From Polaribacter batillariae (GTDB lineage: Bacteria; Bacteroidota; Bacteroidia; Flavobacteriales; Flavobacteriaceae), in assembly GCF_017498485.1 (NCBI RefSeq), contig NZ_CP071795.1:3594501-3658500 (forward strand): DNA of 64,000 bases. Reading direction: 5' to 3'. This document shows positions 24,466 to 33,154 of the stretch, piece by piece; the first letter of the stretch is position 1, and every line of letters begins with the position of its first letter. Made by a program: the position numbers and the translations under genes. The notes under the pieces were generated by a model. That model did not search any database. It was not told where the DNA came from and was given only the letters and a program-made list of their open reading frames with translations.

Positions 24466-25755
24466 ATGAAATTTAAAAAATCACAAAAATTATATAAAAA
24501 AGGATTACAACACTTAGTAGGTGCTGTAAATTCTCCAGTAAGAGCTTTTTCTTCAGTAGGTGGAAATCCGTTGTTTATCAAAAAAGCAAAAGGAAGCAAA
24601 ATTACAGATGCAGACGGTAACGAGTATGTAGATTTAGTACTTTCTTACGGCCCAATGATTTTAGGTCATCGTCATAAAAAAGTACAAAAAGGAGTCGATA
24701 AAGCCTTAAAAAATGGCTATTCTTTTGGAGCTTCTACAGAAGCAGAACTAAAATTAGCCAGAATAGTTTGCGGTGCTTTTCCTGGAATGGATAAGGTAAG
24801 ATTTGTAAACTCCGGAACAGAAGCTGTTTTAAGTGCAGTTCGTTTGGCAAGAGCATTTACAGGAAAAGACAAAATTATTAAATTTTCTGGTTGTTATCAT
24901 GGGCATCAAGATTCTTTATTGGTAGCAGCAGGTTCTGGTTTGGCAACATTAAGCATGCCAGGTTCAAAAGGAGTTCCAGAAGGTGCCGTAAAAAATACGT
25001 TAATTGCAGAATACAATAACTTAGCCAGTGTAAAAGCACATTTCGAAAAACACGAAGACATTGCTGGTGTAATTATCGAGCCAATTTGTGGTAATATGGG
25101 TGTTGCCATTCCACAAAACGGATTTTTAGTAGAATTAAAAAAATATTTAGAATCTAAAAACGCCTTATTAATTGCAGATGAAGTAATGACGGGTTTCCGT
25201 TCTAAATTTGGTGGAGCACAAGAATTATTGGGCATAACAGCAGATATTACCTGTTTAGGAAAAGTAATTGGTGGAGGTTTTCCAGTAGGAGCTTACGGAG
25301 CAAGAGAAGAAATTATGCAAGAAGTAGCACCTTTAGGAGGCATGTATCAAGCAGGAACCTTAAGTGGAAATCCAATTGCCATGGCAGGAGGAATTGCAAC
25401 TTTAATAGAATTAAAAAAACAAAATCCGTATAAAAAGTTTGAAGAAGTTGGAAGCATTTTAGAAGTTATTTTATTAGAAACAGCAAAAAAATACCATGTA
25501 GATTTAGTAGTAAATCGTTTTGGTTCTATGCTAAACCCTTTCTTTACAAACCTTAAAGTAACAAATTTCGAACAAGCCCAAACTTCAAACACAGATAAAT
25601 TTGCAGTTTTCTTTTGGGAAATGATAAAAAACGGCGTGTTTTTACCTCCAAGTCAGTTTGAAGCCTGGTTTTTATCATCAGCCTTAAAAGATAAAGACAT
25701 TAAAATAATAGCAAATGCAGTTGATAAAGCGATGCAGGCTGTGAGTAAAATGTAA
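24466..25755 (+). CDS. hemL: Glutamate-1-semialdehyde 2,1-aminomutase
   Basis: 429 residues from the ATG at 24466; the frame extends upstream to 24421 into repeat-derived sequence, which is rejected. The enzyme is PLP-dependent and converts glutamate-1-semialdehyde to ALA, completing the C5 pathway with hemA. Motifs: GAVNSPVRAF, FVNSGTEAVLSAVRLARAFTG, CYHGHQDSLL, LIADEVMTGFR and the PLP Lys in CLGKVIGGGFPVGAYG. A 44-base stretch with a dispersed-repeat-like GGCTTCGACTGCGCTCGACC string precedes it. Confidence 0.95.
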   Translation: MKFKKSQKLYKKGLQHLVGAVNSPVRAFSSVGGNPLFIKKAKGSKITDADGNEYVDLVLSYGPMILGHRHKKVQKGVDKALKNGYSFGASTEAELKLARIVCGAFPGMDKVRFVNSGTEAVLSAVRLARAFTGKDKIIKFSGCYHGHQDSLLVAAGSGLATLSMPGSKGVPEGAVKNTLIAEYNNLASVKAHFEKHEDIAGVIIEPICGNMGVAIPQNGFLVELKKYLESKNALLIADEVMTGFRSKFGGAQELLGITADITCLGKVIGGGFPVGAYGAREEIMQEVAPLGGMYQAGTLSGNPIAMAGGIATLIELKKQNPYKKFEEVGSILEVILLETAKKYHVDLVVNRFGSMLNPFFTNLKVTNFEQAQTSNTDKFAVFFWEMIKNGVFLPPSQFEAWFLSSALKDKDIKIIANAVDKAMQAVSKM

Positions 25756-25894
25756 AAAATATTACCTTATAAGTTTATGAAGAAATAAAATTAGATATAG
25801 GCTATAGGTAGGTTTTAGAAAATAACACCATTACAAAAGATAAACGGCATAAAATAATTGTCGAATAAAAAGAGTAGTAAATAATTTATAAAAA

Positions 25895-25960
25895 CCGCAA
25901 AGAAACAGAGGTAAACACAAAGTTCGCCAAGAATAGTTATAAAAACCTTTGCGTCTCTGC
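25895..25960. repeat. GCAAAG-type intergenic repeat before hemE
   Basis: CCGCAAAGAAACAGAGGT on the left and CCTTTGCGTCTCTGC on the right form an imperfect inverted pair, with AACACAAAGTTCGCC between. The remaining hemL-hemE spacer (25756-25894) shows nothing recognisable. Confidence 0.5.
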
Positions 25961-25993
25961 AAAAAAAAACTTAGCGCTTTTGCGCTTAAACTT

Positions 25994-27025
25994 ATGATAA
26001 AAAACGATTTATTTTTAAGAGCCTTAAAAGGAGAAACTGTAAACAGGCCACCAGTTTGGATGATGCGTCAAGCAGGAAGATATTTACCAGAATTTCAAGA
26101 AATCAAAAAAAAATACGATTTCTTTACCCGTTGTCAAACTCCAGAATTGGCATCAGAAATTACAGTACAGCCCATTAGAAGATATGGAATGGACGCCGCA
26201 ATTTTATTTTCAGACATTTTGGTCATTCCACAAGCCATGAATATTGAAGTAGAAATGAAACCCAATTTTGGCCCCTATTTGCCCAATCCAATTCGTACAC
26301 AAAAAGATTTAGATTCGGTAATTGTACCAGACATTCAAGATACTTTAGGCTACGTAATGGATGCCATAAAAGTTACCAAAGAAAAACTAAATAACGAAGT
26401 TCCATTAATTGGTTTTGCAGGCTCACCCTGGACAATTTTATGTTACTGTGTACAAGGTCAAGGCTCTAAAAATTTCGACAAAGCAAAAGAACTGTGTTTT
26501 ACAAACCCTGTACTTGCACATAGTTTATTACAAAAAATTACAGACACTACAATTGCCTATTTAAAAGCAAAAGTTGTAGCAGGTGTAAATGCAGTACAAG
26601 TATTCGATTCTTGGGGCGGAATGTTGTCTCCAGTAGATTATCAAGAATTTTCTTGGCAATACATACAGCAAATAATAAATGCATTAAAAGACGAAACACC
26701 CGTAATTGCCTTTGGTAAAGGATGTTGGTTTGCCTTAAATGAAATGTCTAAATCAGGAGCTGCTGCTTTAGGGGTAGATTGGACCTGTTCAGCAAGAAAT
26801 GCACGTTATTTATCTGGCGGAAATATTACTTTACAAGGTAATTTCGATCCAGCAAGATTGTTTTCTCCGCCTTCAGAAATCAAGAAAATGGTAACGCAAA
26901 TGATTAACGAATTCGGAAAAGATAAATACATTGTAAACCTAGGACATGGAATTTTACCCAACATTCCTCTAGACCATGCAAAAGCGTTTATCGATGCTGT
27001 AAAAGAATATAAGAGTCCGTTTTAA
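25994..27025 (+). CDS. hemE: Uroporphyrinogen decarboxylase
   Basis: 343 residues from the ATG at 25994; an upstream extension to 25949 lies in repeat sequence. It decarboxylates the four acetate side chains of uroporphyrinogen III to give coproporphyrinogen III. The N-terminal [16 protein letters not shown] signature and the active-site Asp in [13 protein letters not shown] are intact, as is [16 protein letters not shown]. The C-terminal [25 protein letters not shown] is also intact. It is followed by a long palindrome and hemF. Confidence 0.96.
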   Translation: MIKNDLFLRALKGETVNRPPVWMMRQAGRYLPEFQEIKKKYDFFTRCQTPELASEITVQPIRRYGMDAAILFSDILVIPQAMNIEVEMKPNFGPYLPNPIRTQKDLDSVIVPDIQDTLGYVMDAIKVTKEKLNNEVPLIGFAGSPWTILCYCVQGQGSKNFDKAKELCFTNPVLAHSLLQKITDTTIAYLKAKVVAGVNAVQVFDSWGGMLSPVDYQEFSWQYIQQIINALKDETPVIAFGKGCWFALNEMSKSGAAALGVDWTCSARNARYLSGGNITLQGNFDPARLFSPPSEIKKMVTQMINEFGKDKYIVNLGHGILPNIPLDHAKAFIDAVKEYKSPF

Positions 27026-27034
27026 TTTTATCAA

Positions 27035-27067
27035 TTTCCTGCAAGGTTTTCAAAACCTTGCAGGAAA
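27035..27067. repeat. 33-bp perfect palindrome between hemE and hemF
   Basis: TTTCCTGCAAGGTTTT, a single C, then AAAACCTTGCAGGAAA: 16-bp arms with no mismatch. It lies 9 bases after the hemE stop and 35 bases before the proposed hemF start. It could be a terminator/attenuator, an mRNA-stabilising hairpin or a mobile repeat; no long T tract follows. Confidence 0.9.
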
Positions 27068-27102
27068 ACAAAACCTTACATAAAAATAAACAAAACAATA
27101 AG

Positions 27103-28023
27103 TTGGAAAAGAAAGCATCTATAAAAGATAAATTTTTTGAATACATACAAAATTTACAAGACCAAATTACTTTAAAATTAGAAACTTTAGACGGAAAAGC
27201 AACCTTCCAAGAAGACAATTGGAAAAGAGCAGAAGGGGGTGGAGGTAGAACTCGCGTGATAGAAAATGGTGCAATTTTCGAAAAAGGAGGTGTAAATATT
27301 TCTAAAGTATTTGGAGAATTGCCAGAGGCGTTAAGAAAACAATTTAGAGTAGAAGAAGGTAATTTTTTCGCATGCGGATTGAGTTTAGTGTTGCACCCAA
27401 GAAATCCTTTTGTACCAACTGTACATGCAAATTGGCGCTATTTCGAAATGTATGATGAAACTGGAAATATAGTAACGCAATGGTTTGGTGGAGGACAAGA
27501 TTTAACACCCTATTATTTATTTGATGAAGATGCAACACATTTTCACACCGTGTGTAAAAGCACTTGTGATAAATTTCATCCAGAATTTTATCCGAAGTTT
27601 AAAAAAACGTGTGACGAATATTTTTGGAATTCTCACAGAAACGAAGCTCGTGGAATAGGAGGTTTGTTTTTCGATTATTTAAAAGAAACAGAAGAATTTA
27701 CCATAGAAGATAGATATAATTTTGTGACAGAAGTTGGTAATCGTTTTTTAGAAAGCTACGTTCCAATTGTAGCGAAAAGAAAAGGTTTATTATATTCTAA
27801 AACACATAAAGATTGGCAAGAAGTAAGAAGAGGGCGTTATGTAGAATTTAATTTAGTACACGATAGAGGTACCCTTTTTGGCTTAAAAACAAACGGAAGA
27901 ATAGAAAGTATTCTTATGAGTTTACCACCCATTGTGCAGTGGAAATACAATTATTATCCGAAGAAAAATTCCGAAGAAGAAAAACTTTTAAAAGTGTTAG
28001 AAAAGCCTAAAAATTGGGTGTAA
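27103..28023 (+). CDS. hemF: Oxygen-dependent coproporphyrinogen III oxidase
   Basis: 306 residues if started at the TTG at 27103; the frame has no ATG upstream of the conserved region. It converts coproporphyrinogen III to protoporphyrinogen IX using O2. Motifs: EDNWKRAEGGGGRTRVIENG, GLSLVLHPRNPFVPTVHANWR, WFGGGQDLTPYY and the C-terminal RRGRYVEFNLVHDRGTLFGL. The usual N-terminus would begin at the ATA at 27121 (IKDKFFEYIQ), where most homologues have Met. It ends 1 base before the convergent TonB-receptor gene. HemF rather than only HemN suggests an aerobic lifestyle. Confidence 0.93.
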   Translation: MEKKASIKDKFFEYIQNLQDQITLKLETLDGKATFQEDNWKRAEGGGGRTRVIENGAIFEKGGVNISKVFGELPEALRKQFRVEEGNFFACGLSLVLHPRNPFVPTVHANWRYFEMYDETGNIVTQWFGGGQDLTPYYLFDEDATHFHTVCKSTCDKFHPEFYPKFKKTCDEYFWNSHRNEARGIGGLFFDYLKETEEFTIEDRYNFVTEVGNRFLESYVPIVAKRKGLLYSKTHKDWQEVRRGRYVEFNLVHDRGTLFGLKTNGRIESILMSLPPIVQWKYNYYPKKNSEEEKLLKVLEKPKNWV

Positions 28024-28024
28024 C

Positions 28025-30472
28025 TTAAAACTTCATTGCTAGTTTAAAGTTTAACACTCTACCCGTCATAAAATTAGGAATACCAAATTGGGTTTTAGAA
28101 GATACATCTCTTACCCAAGTGTTTGTAATGGCATTTTGAATATCGAACATATTAAAAAGTTCTAAACCTGCTGTTAATTCTTTAAATTTTGATAAAAACC
28201 CAGTTTTGTAAAGTTTATTGGCATCTACAAATATGTAAGAAACACCTAAATCTGCTCTTTTATAATCTCGCAAACGTTCTTGAAATAAATAAACATCGGC
28301 ATACGCTGGTGCTCCACCAGGAACTCCAGTATTGTACACCAAATTTAAATAGGCTTTTAAATTTGGTAAATTAGGTACATAATCTTGAAATAAAATACCG
28401 AATTTTAAACGTTGGTCAGAGGGTCTAGAAATATTTCCTCTATTATCTATATTTTCTTCTGTTTTTAAATATCCTAAACTCACCCAACTTTCACTCCCAG
28501 GAACAAATTCGCCATTTAAACGAAGATCTAATCCATGAGCATATGCAGTTGTAACATTGTCTGCTCTATAACGTATTCTTACGTTATCTACAGAATATGC
28601 GTTTACGTTCGATAAATCTTTAAAATACAGTTCTGTAGTTAGTTTAAAAGGCCTTTCCCATAAATCGAAACTATAATCCATTCCTGCAACTAAATGAATG
28701 GATTTTTGTGCCTTTACATCGATGTTAATTTTTCCGTTAAAATCTTTTAATTCTCTATAAGAAGGTGGTTGCGAATACCAGCCACCAGAAAAACGAAACA
28801 ACATATCTCTAGTCCAATTAGGCTTAATAGCAAACTGTGCTCTTGGACTAATAATAAGTTGACTTTTAGAATTATTTCCGTTCGAAGAAACTGTCCAATT
28901 TTGTGCTCGAATTCCCAAATTATACCAAACTTCGTTATTGTTCCAAAAACGACGTTCGTTAAACTGAACAAACCCAGAAATACGATTGATTTGTACTTTA
29001 TGATCTTCTCTAATATTTTGAAAAGGGGTTATAGGACCTACAAAAGGTTCGTAAGGTTGATTGTTTGGAGAATGATCTGGAGGCGGAATAGAAAAACCTA
29101 AAGAATTGATGATTTCCCACTCACGAATTCGCTCACGAATGTCTTCATTTTGATATTTTACACCAAAATCCCACTGGGTTCTATCTTTTTTATAAGTTCC
29201 TCTTATTTGAACGTTGTTAATTAGCGCATCTAAATCGTTTCTTGCATGGTTTAATTGAGAGCCAATTCCTTCAGAAAAATCGACTTCTCCAAAATTTTCC
29301 GAACCAATATTGGCATCGACCATTCCTAAATTATACGAGGCTAAAATATCGTAATATTCTTCTTCTTGTGTGTTGTAACTCGAAACAGTTGTTCTAAAAG
29401 ATAAATTATCGTTTACTTTATAATCTGCAGACAAAGCATTAAACAAAGTAAAATAATTGTTTTGTTCTTTACCTTGGTAAAAAACAATTAATTCTAATGG
29501 ATCTGCAACGGTTCCAAAACGAGTTCTTCTAGAAATTGGCTTATAATTGTAATTGTTCAACGAAAAATTACTTAAATAACTTAGTGTAAATTTGTTGGAA
29601 AAATTATAAGTAATATATGACTGTAAATCTGTAAAACGTGGTCTAAAATTGGTTTCGATTTGTTTGCTATTTACAAAAAGACTATTGTCTCTGTATCTAA
29701 TTCCAGTGAGTACACTTAGTTTATTATCTAAAAAATTGCCTTCGAAAGTAGCACTTGCGCCCAACAAACTGGCATCGATAGTTGTGGCAATTTCGGTAGG
29801 TTTTCTATAGGTAATGTCTAAAACAGACGATAATTTATCTCCATATTTTGCTTGAAATCCACCAGCAGAAAAATTAATATTTTGTACCATATTCGAGTTG
29901 ATAAAACTCAAACCTTCTTGCTGTCCAGAACGAATTAAAAAAGGCCTGTAAACTTCAATTCCGTTTACATATACCAAGTTTTCATCAAAATTACCACCAC
30001 GTACATTGTATTGTGTGCTTAATTCGTTGTTGTTATTTACACCAGGCAAGGTCATTAAAACATTTTCTACGCCTGCATTTGGTCCAACAATATTTTTGGC
30101 TTTGTTTACCTCTATTTTTGTAATTCCTTGTGCTTGTTTTCTACGATCTTTTACTACAATTTCTTTTAAGGTTTCTGTTTTTGGTAATAAAATAGGAGAG
30201 AAACGTATTGCATTTCTACTATTCGCAGTAATCTTTTTGGTAAAAGTTTTGTAAGAAACGTGTCTAAACACAATAGAGATTTCTTTTTGAAAAGGAATTC
30301 GAATGCTGTAATTTCCATTCTTGTCTGTGGTAGTTCCTGTATTTTTAAACTTTACGGAAACATTTTCGATAGGTTGGTTTTCTTTGTTTTTAACAGTTCC
30401 TTTTAAAATGGTAGTTTTTTGTGCAAACGCAAAAAAAGGAATACAAAGAAAGAGTAGAAAGAGTTTTTTCAC
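28025..30472 (-). CDS. TonB-dependent receptor with carboxypeptidase-regulatory-like N-terminal domain
   Basis: 815 residues. Signal peptide MKKLFLLFLCIPFFAFAQ, then a CarboxypepD_reg-like beta sandwich (GTVKNKENQPIENVSVKFKN) to about residue 95, and a plug domain with QYNVRGGNFDENLVYVNGIEV. A 22-strand-type outer-membrane barrel ends in the aromatic VLNFKLAMKF. It takes up a ligand using TonB energy. There is no SusD partner, so it is not a typical glycan SusCD system; a siderophore, heme or vitamin ligand is possible but not shown. It is 7 bases downstream of the M23 peptidase gene. Confidence 0.9.
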   Translation of the reverse strand: MKKLFLLFLCIPFFAFAQKTTILKGTVKNKENQPIENVSVKFKNTGTTTDKNGNYSIRIPFQKEISIVFRHVSYKTFTKKITANSRNAIRFSPILLPKTETLKEIVVKDRRKQAQGITKIEVNKAKNIVGPNAGVENVLMTLPGVNNNNELSTQYNVRGGNFDENLVYVNGIEVYRPFLIRSGQQEGLSFINSNMVQNINFSAGGFQAKYGDKLSSVLDITYRKPTEIATTIDASLLGASATFEGNFLDNKLSVLTGIRYRDNSLFVNSKQIETNFRPRFTDLQSYITYNFSNKFTLSYLSNFSLNNYNYKPISRRTRFGTVADPLELIVFYQGKEQNNYFTLFNALSADYKVNDNLSFRTTVSSYNTQEEEYYDILASYNLGMVDANIGSENFGEVDFSEGIGSQLNHARNDLDALINNVQIRGTYKKDRTQWDFGVKYQNEDIRERIREWEIINSLGFSIPPPDHSPNNQPYEPFVGPITPFQNIREDHKVQINRISGFVQFNERRFWNNNEVWYNLGIRAQNWTVSSNGNNSKSQLIISPRAQFAIKPNWTRDMLFRFSGGWYSQPPSYRELKDFNGKINIDVKAQKSIHLVAGMDYSFDLWERPFKLTTELYFKDLSNVNAYSVDNVRIRYRADNVTTAYAHGLDLRLNGEFVPGSESWVSLGYLKTEENIDNRGNISRPSDQRLKFGILFQDYVPNLPNLKAYLNLVYNTGVPGGAPAYADVYLFQERLRDYKRADLGVSYIFVDANKLYKTGFLSKFKELTAGLELFNMFDIQNAITNTWVRDVSSKTQFGIPNFMTGRVLNFKLAMKF

Positions 30473-30479
30473 GTAAAAT

Positions 30480-32182
30480 TTAGTTTACTTGTTTTTTAAA
30501 GAACGTTGCAGAAAGTTCTTTAGTATTTTCAACATTGTCCGAGACTACAATTTTAAAGATATGTTTGCTACCAACCAATTTTTTATCACTAAAATTATAG
30601 GTTAATATGCCTTTTTTATGATTGTATTCCATTAAAATCCACTTTCCGTCGATTGTTGCTCTAAAATTTTTAATTCCAGAACCGGCATCAGCAATTTTTA
30701 CTTTTAATGTTTTGTGGTTCGAAATCCATTGTTTGTCTTTAAAATACAACAAACGAATGGTTGGTTTTTTAGTGTCGGAAAGTAATTTATATTTTCCTAA
30801 CGTTTTTGTGGTGGTATAAAAAGTACTGTCTTTTTTTCTTGTGTATTGATATCTTGGATATTTAGGATATTGTACGTTTGCAATGTATAAATGTTTTTTT
30901 TCTTCTTCTGAATATTTAGAAACATTAAAAGTTAAGGTAAAACTTTTGTCTAAAGGAATTGTTGGGTTATGAATTTTAGCAATGCCATTATAGACTTTAA
31001 AATCTAAATAAACATCTTCGTAAAACGTGTTTTTTGGAAAAGCGATGGTAACATTTTCTTGCGTAAATTTTTGAAATTTTTTCGCTACAATTTTGTAAGC
31101 AGTTGTATCTTTTTGTTTTTTATAGATAGAATTGCTTTCTTTTCCGGCAACAGGAATTTTTACAGAACTTGTATTTCCATGAAAATCTCTTGCAACTATT
31201 TCGATGGTATAATTCAACCCATTTTCGATTTTAATTTTTCCATTATTATGCAAATCTTTGTAAATAGATAATTTATTTGCATCTACTTTGTGCGTTTTTT
31301 GAAATCTACTTTTGTATTTTTTATAATACTCGTAGTCTATTAATAAGTTGATGTATTTACTTTCGGCGAATGAAAAAGTTGTTAAATCGTGATAATAAAC
31401 TCGCTTGCCATTTACCAACATTTCTAAACTATATATTCCGTTTTTGTTGTTTGCTTTGTTTAATCGATCAAAAACATTAATAGCAAAGCCAATAGTTCCA
31501 CTAGCAAAAATTCTTTCTCCTACATATTTTCCTTTTCCAAGGTTTTTAATAGCTATTTTATAGCGATTGTGTTGTTGGTTTATGCGAGCATCGAAACTCA
31601 AAGGATATACCAAAAGCGATTGTATTGTAGGCGATTTGGTATCTGCAGATGTAATGCCAAAAACATTGGGTTTATAATGTTTTCGGTTTTTGTATCCCGA
31701 ATTTCAAAATGCAAATGCGGTCCACCAGAACCTCCTGTATCACCAGAAAATGCAACTAATTCTCCTTTTTTTACAGGAAATTTACCCTCTTTTAAGAAAA
31801 TGTTTCCTGTTTGGTAATTCTCTTTTTTATATTGAATGGATTTTACGTATTCCTCAATTTCACCTGCATATTTACTCAAATGTGCATACACAGTAGTAAA
31901 ACCATTTGAATGTGTAATATAAAGCGCTTTTCCAAAACCAAATTGAGCCACTTTTATGCGAGAAACATAACCATCTGCAGCTGCAAAAATTTTTAAACCT
32001 TCTTTTCCTTGCGTTTTAATATCTACACCAGAGTGAAAGTGATTGCTTCGTAATTCGCCAAAAGTACCAGCAAAAATTGTAGGAATCTCTAACGGATTTC
32101 TAAAGTAATTTTTGGGATATTTTTTTTGAGAAAAACAAGTAATGGTAACAATAAAAAGAAATAATGTAAAAAGTTGCTTCAA
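30480..32182 (-). pseudogene. M23-family metallopeptidase, split by a -1 frameshift
   Basis: The N-terminal fragment has a signal peptide (MKQLFTLFLFIVTITCFSQ) and a complete LytM domain with NHFHSGVDIKTQG (Zn His and Asp) and GPHLHFEIRD. It then stops shortly after INPMF. Adding one A to the plus-strand run at 31659-31663 continues as FGITSADTKSPTIQSLLVYPLS into the C-terminal fragment (to 30480), giving about 567 residues, the normal length in Flavobacteriia. The C-terminal part is Ig-like and beta-rich. The enzyme would cleave peptidoglycan cross-links in the periplasm. Both fragments lack other damage. Confidence 0.85.
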
Positions 32183-32269
32183 AAGACTAATTTTTCTGTA
32201 AAAATAATAAATTTTTGTATTTAATTAAACCTTTAAATATCAAGGTATTATTAATATGTCAATTAAATG

Positions 32270-32300
32270 TTGGAAAATTTAAAACAGATTGTTAACTTTG
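32270..32300 (+). promoter_or_regulatory. Candidate promoter of the zapB-like/zapA operon
   Basis: TTG at 32270-32272, a 20-nt spacer, TAACTTTG at 32293-32300: a full match to the Bacteroidota pattern, 28 bases before the ATG at 32329. Confidence 0.6.
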
Positions 32301-32328
32301 TAAATATAGTTTTATTCTAATAATTTAT

Positions 32329-32619
32329 ATGAGTAATACCCTAGAAGCAATTCATTTACTGGAAGATAAGCTACAAAGCTTGCTTTTTAATTATGAATTT
32401 TTGAAAAAAGAAAACGAGATTTTGCTTCGAAGTACTACAAATTTACAACAAGAATTGTTAGAAAAGCAAGAAGAATTGGCGAGTCAAAAAAAACAATACG
32501 ATTTGTTAAAAATTGCAAAAACTATAGATGGCAGTAGTAAAGATACAAGAGATACAAAACTCAAAATAAATGCATTAATTAGAGAAATCGACAAATGCAT
32601 CATTCAGTTACAAGAATAA
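32329..32619 (+). CDS. Small coiled-coil protein upstream of zapA (ZapB-like)
   Basis: 96 residues, nearly all predicted coiled coil (LEDKLQSLLFNYEFLKKENEILL, then QQELLEKQEELASQKK). Heptads run to about residue 65 and a short C-terminal helix follows. It lies 13 bases before zapA. Size, structure and position suggest a ZapB-type partner linking ZapA to the division machinery. Sequence alone does not prove homology. Older annotations of similar genes as tRNA-synthetase fragments are not supported here. Confidence 0.65.
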   Translation: MSNTLEAIHLLEDKLQSLLFNYEFLKKENEILLRSTTNLQQELLEKQEELASQKKQYDLLKIAKTIDGSSKDTRDTKLKINALIREIDKCIIQLQE

Positions 32620-32632
32620 AGTTCTTTAAATT

Positions 32633-32923
32633 GTGGGAAAATTAAAAATTAATATTGTTATTGCAGGTAGAACCTATCCTTTAAGTGTAAATAACACCAA
32701 AGAAGAAGAAGGTATGCGCAAAGCAGCCAATGCAATTAATAGTTTAATTACTAAATACGAGCAAAACTATGCAGTTAGCGACAAACAAGATGTTTTAGCC
32801 ATGTGTGCATTACAATTTGCTTCTAAATTAGAAATTTCTTCACTTAATAAAGAGCAAGATAATGCTGAAACAATACATAAAATAAAAGAGTTAACACAAT
32901 TAGTAGATACTCATTTAAAATAA
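32633..32923 (+). CDS. zapA: Cell division protein ZapA
   Basis: 96 residues from a GTG start at 32633; there is no better in-frame ATG at the conserved N-terminus. ZapA binds FtsZ and promotes Z-ring bundling. The N-terminal beta-hairpin domain (INIVIAGRTYPLSVN), the EEEGMRKAANAINSLI helix and the coiled-coil C-terminus are present. Downstream, a probable 6S RNA follows, echoing the zapA-ssrS linkage known in other bacteria. Confidence 0.88.
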   Translation: MGKLKINIVIAGRTYPLSVNNTKEEEGMRKAANAINSLITKYEQNYAVSDKQDVLAMCALQFASKLEISSLNKEQDNAETIHKIKELTQLVDTHLK

Positions 32924-32949
32924 GTTCTTTAAAATACATTAACAACACA

Positions 32950-33136
32950 CTGCCTACGTTAGTAATTTGTTTGATAAACTCAACACTAATCTATTATGAA
33001 GGATAAGTCTTAGTTGCTAAAGCATGCCACTATTGCCAATGTTTTTTTGGCTCTTGGGTGGATTCTTGATCAGCTAGTTAGTCCTATACATACCATAATG
33101 GAGTTTATATAAACCCAACTAACGTAGGCTTTTTTT
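32950..33136 (+). ncRNA. ssrS: Probable 6S RNA (6S-Flavo type)
   Basis: A 12-bp perfect closing stem joins GCCTACGTTAGT (32952-32963) and ACTAACGTAGGC (33118-33129), followed by seven T (33130-33136) as an intrinsic terminator. Inside, a nested hairpin pairs CCAC (33027-33030) and GCCAA (33035-33039) with TTGGC (33047-33051) and GTGG (33058-33061). AAACTC and GAGTTT can extend the outer arm. The roughly 185-nt long-rod shape, the lack of any ORF, and the position between zapA and rny fit 6S RNA, which sequesters sigma-70-type RNA polymerase. Assignment is from structure and context. Confidence 0.75.
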
Positions 33137-33154
33137 ATATACTAAATTTAAATT

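Noticed and set aside
25949-25993. Earlier start for hemE
   Set aside because: The extension lies in GCAAAG-type repeat DNA; the ATG at 25994 gives the conserved N-terminus.
27058-27102. hemF start at the TTG at 27058
   Set aside because: This TTG lies in the right arm of the 33-bp palindrome and adds a non-conserved Lys/Asn-rich tail.
28025-32182. SusC/SusD-type polysaccharide utilisation locus
   Set aside because: There is a TonB receptor but no SusD lipoprotein or glycoside hydrolase nearby; the partner is an M23 peptidase.
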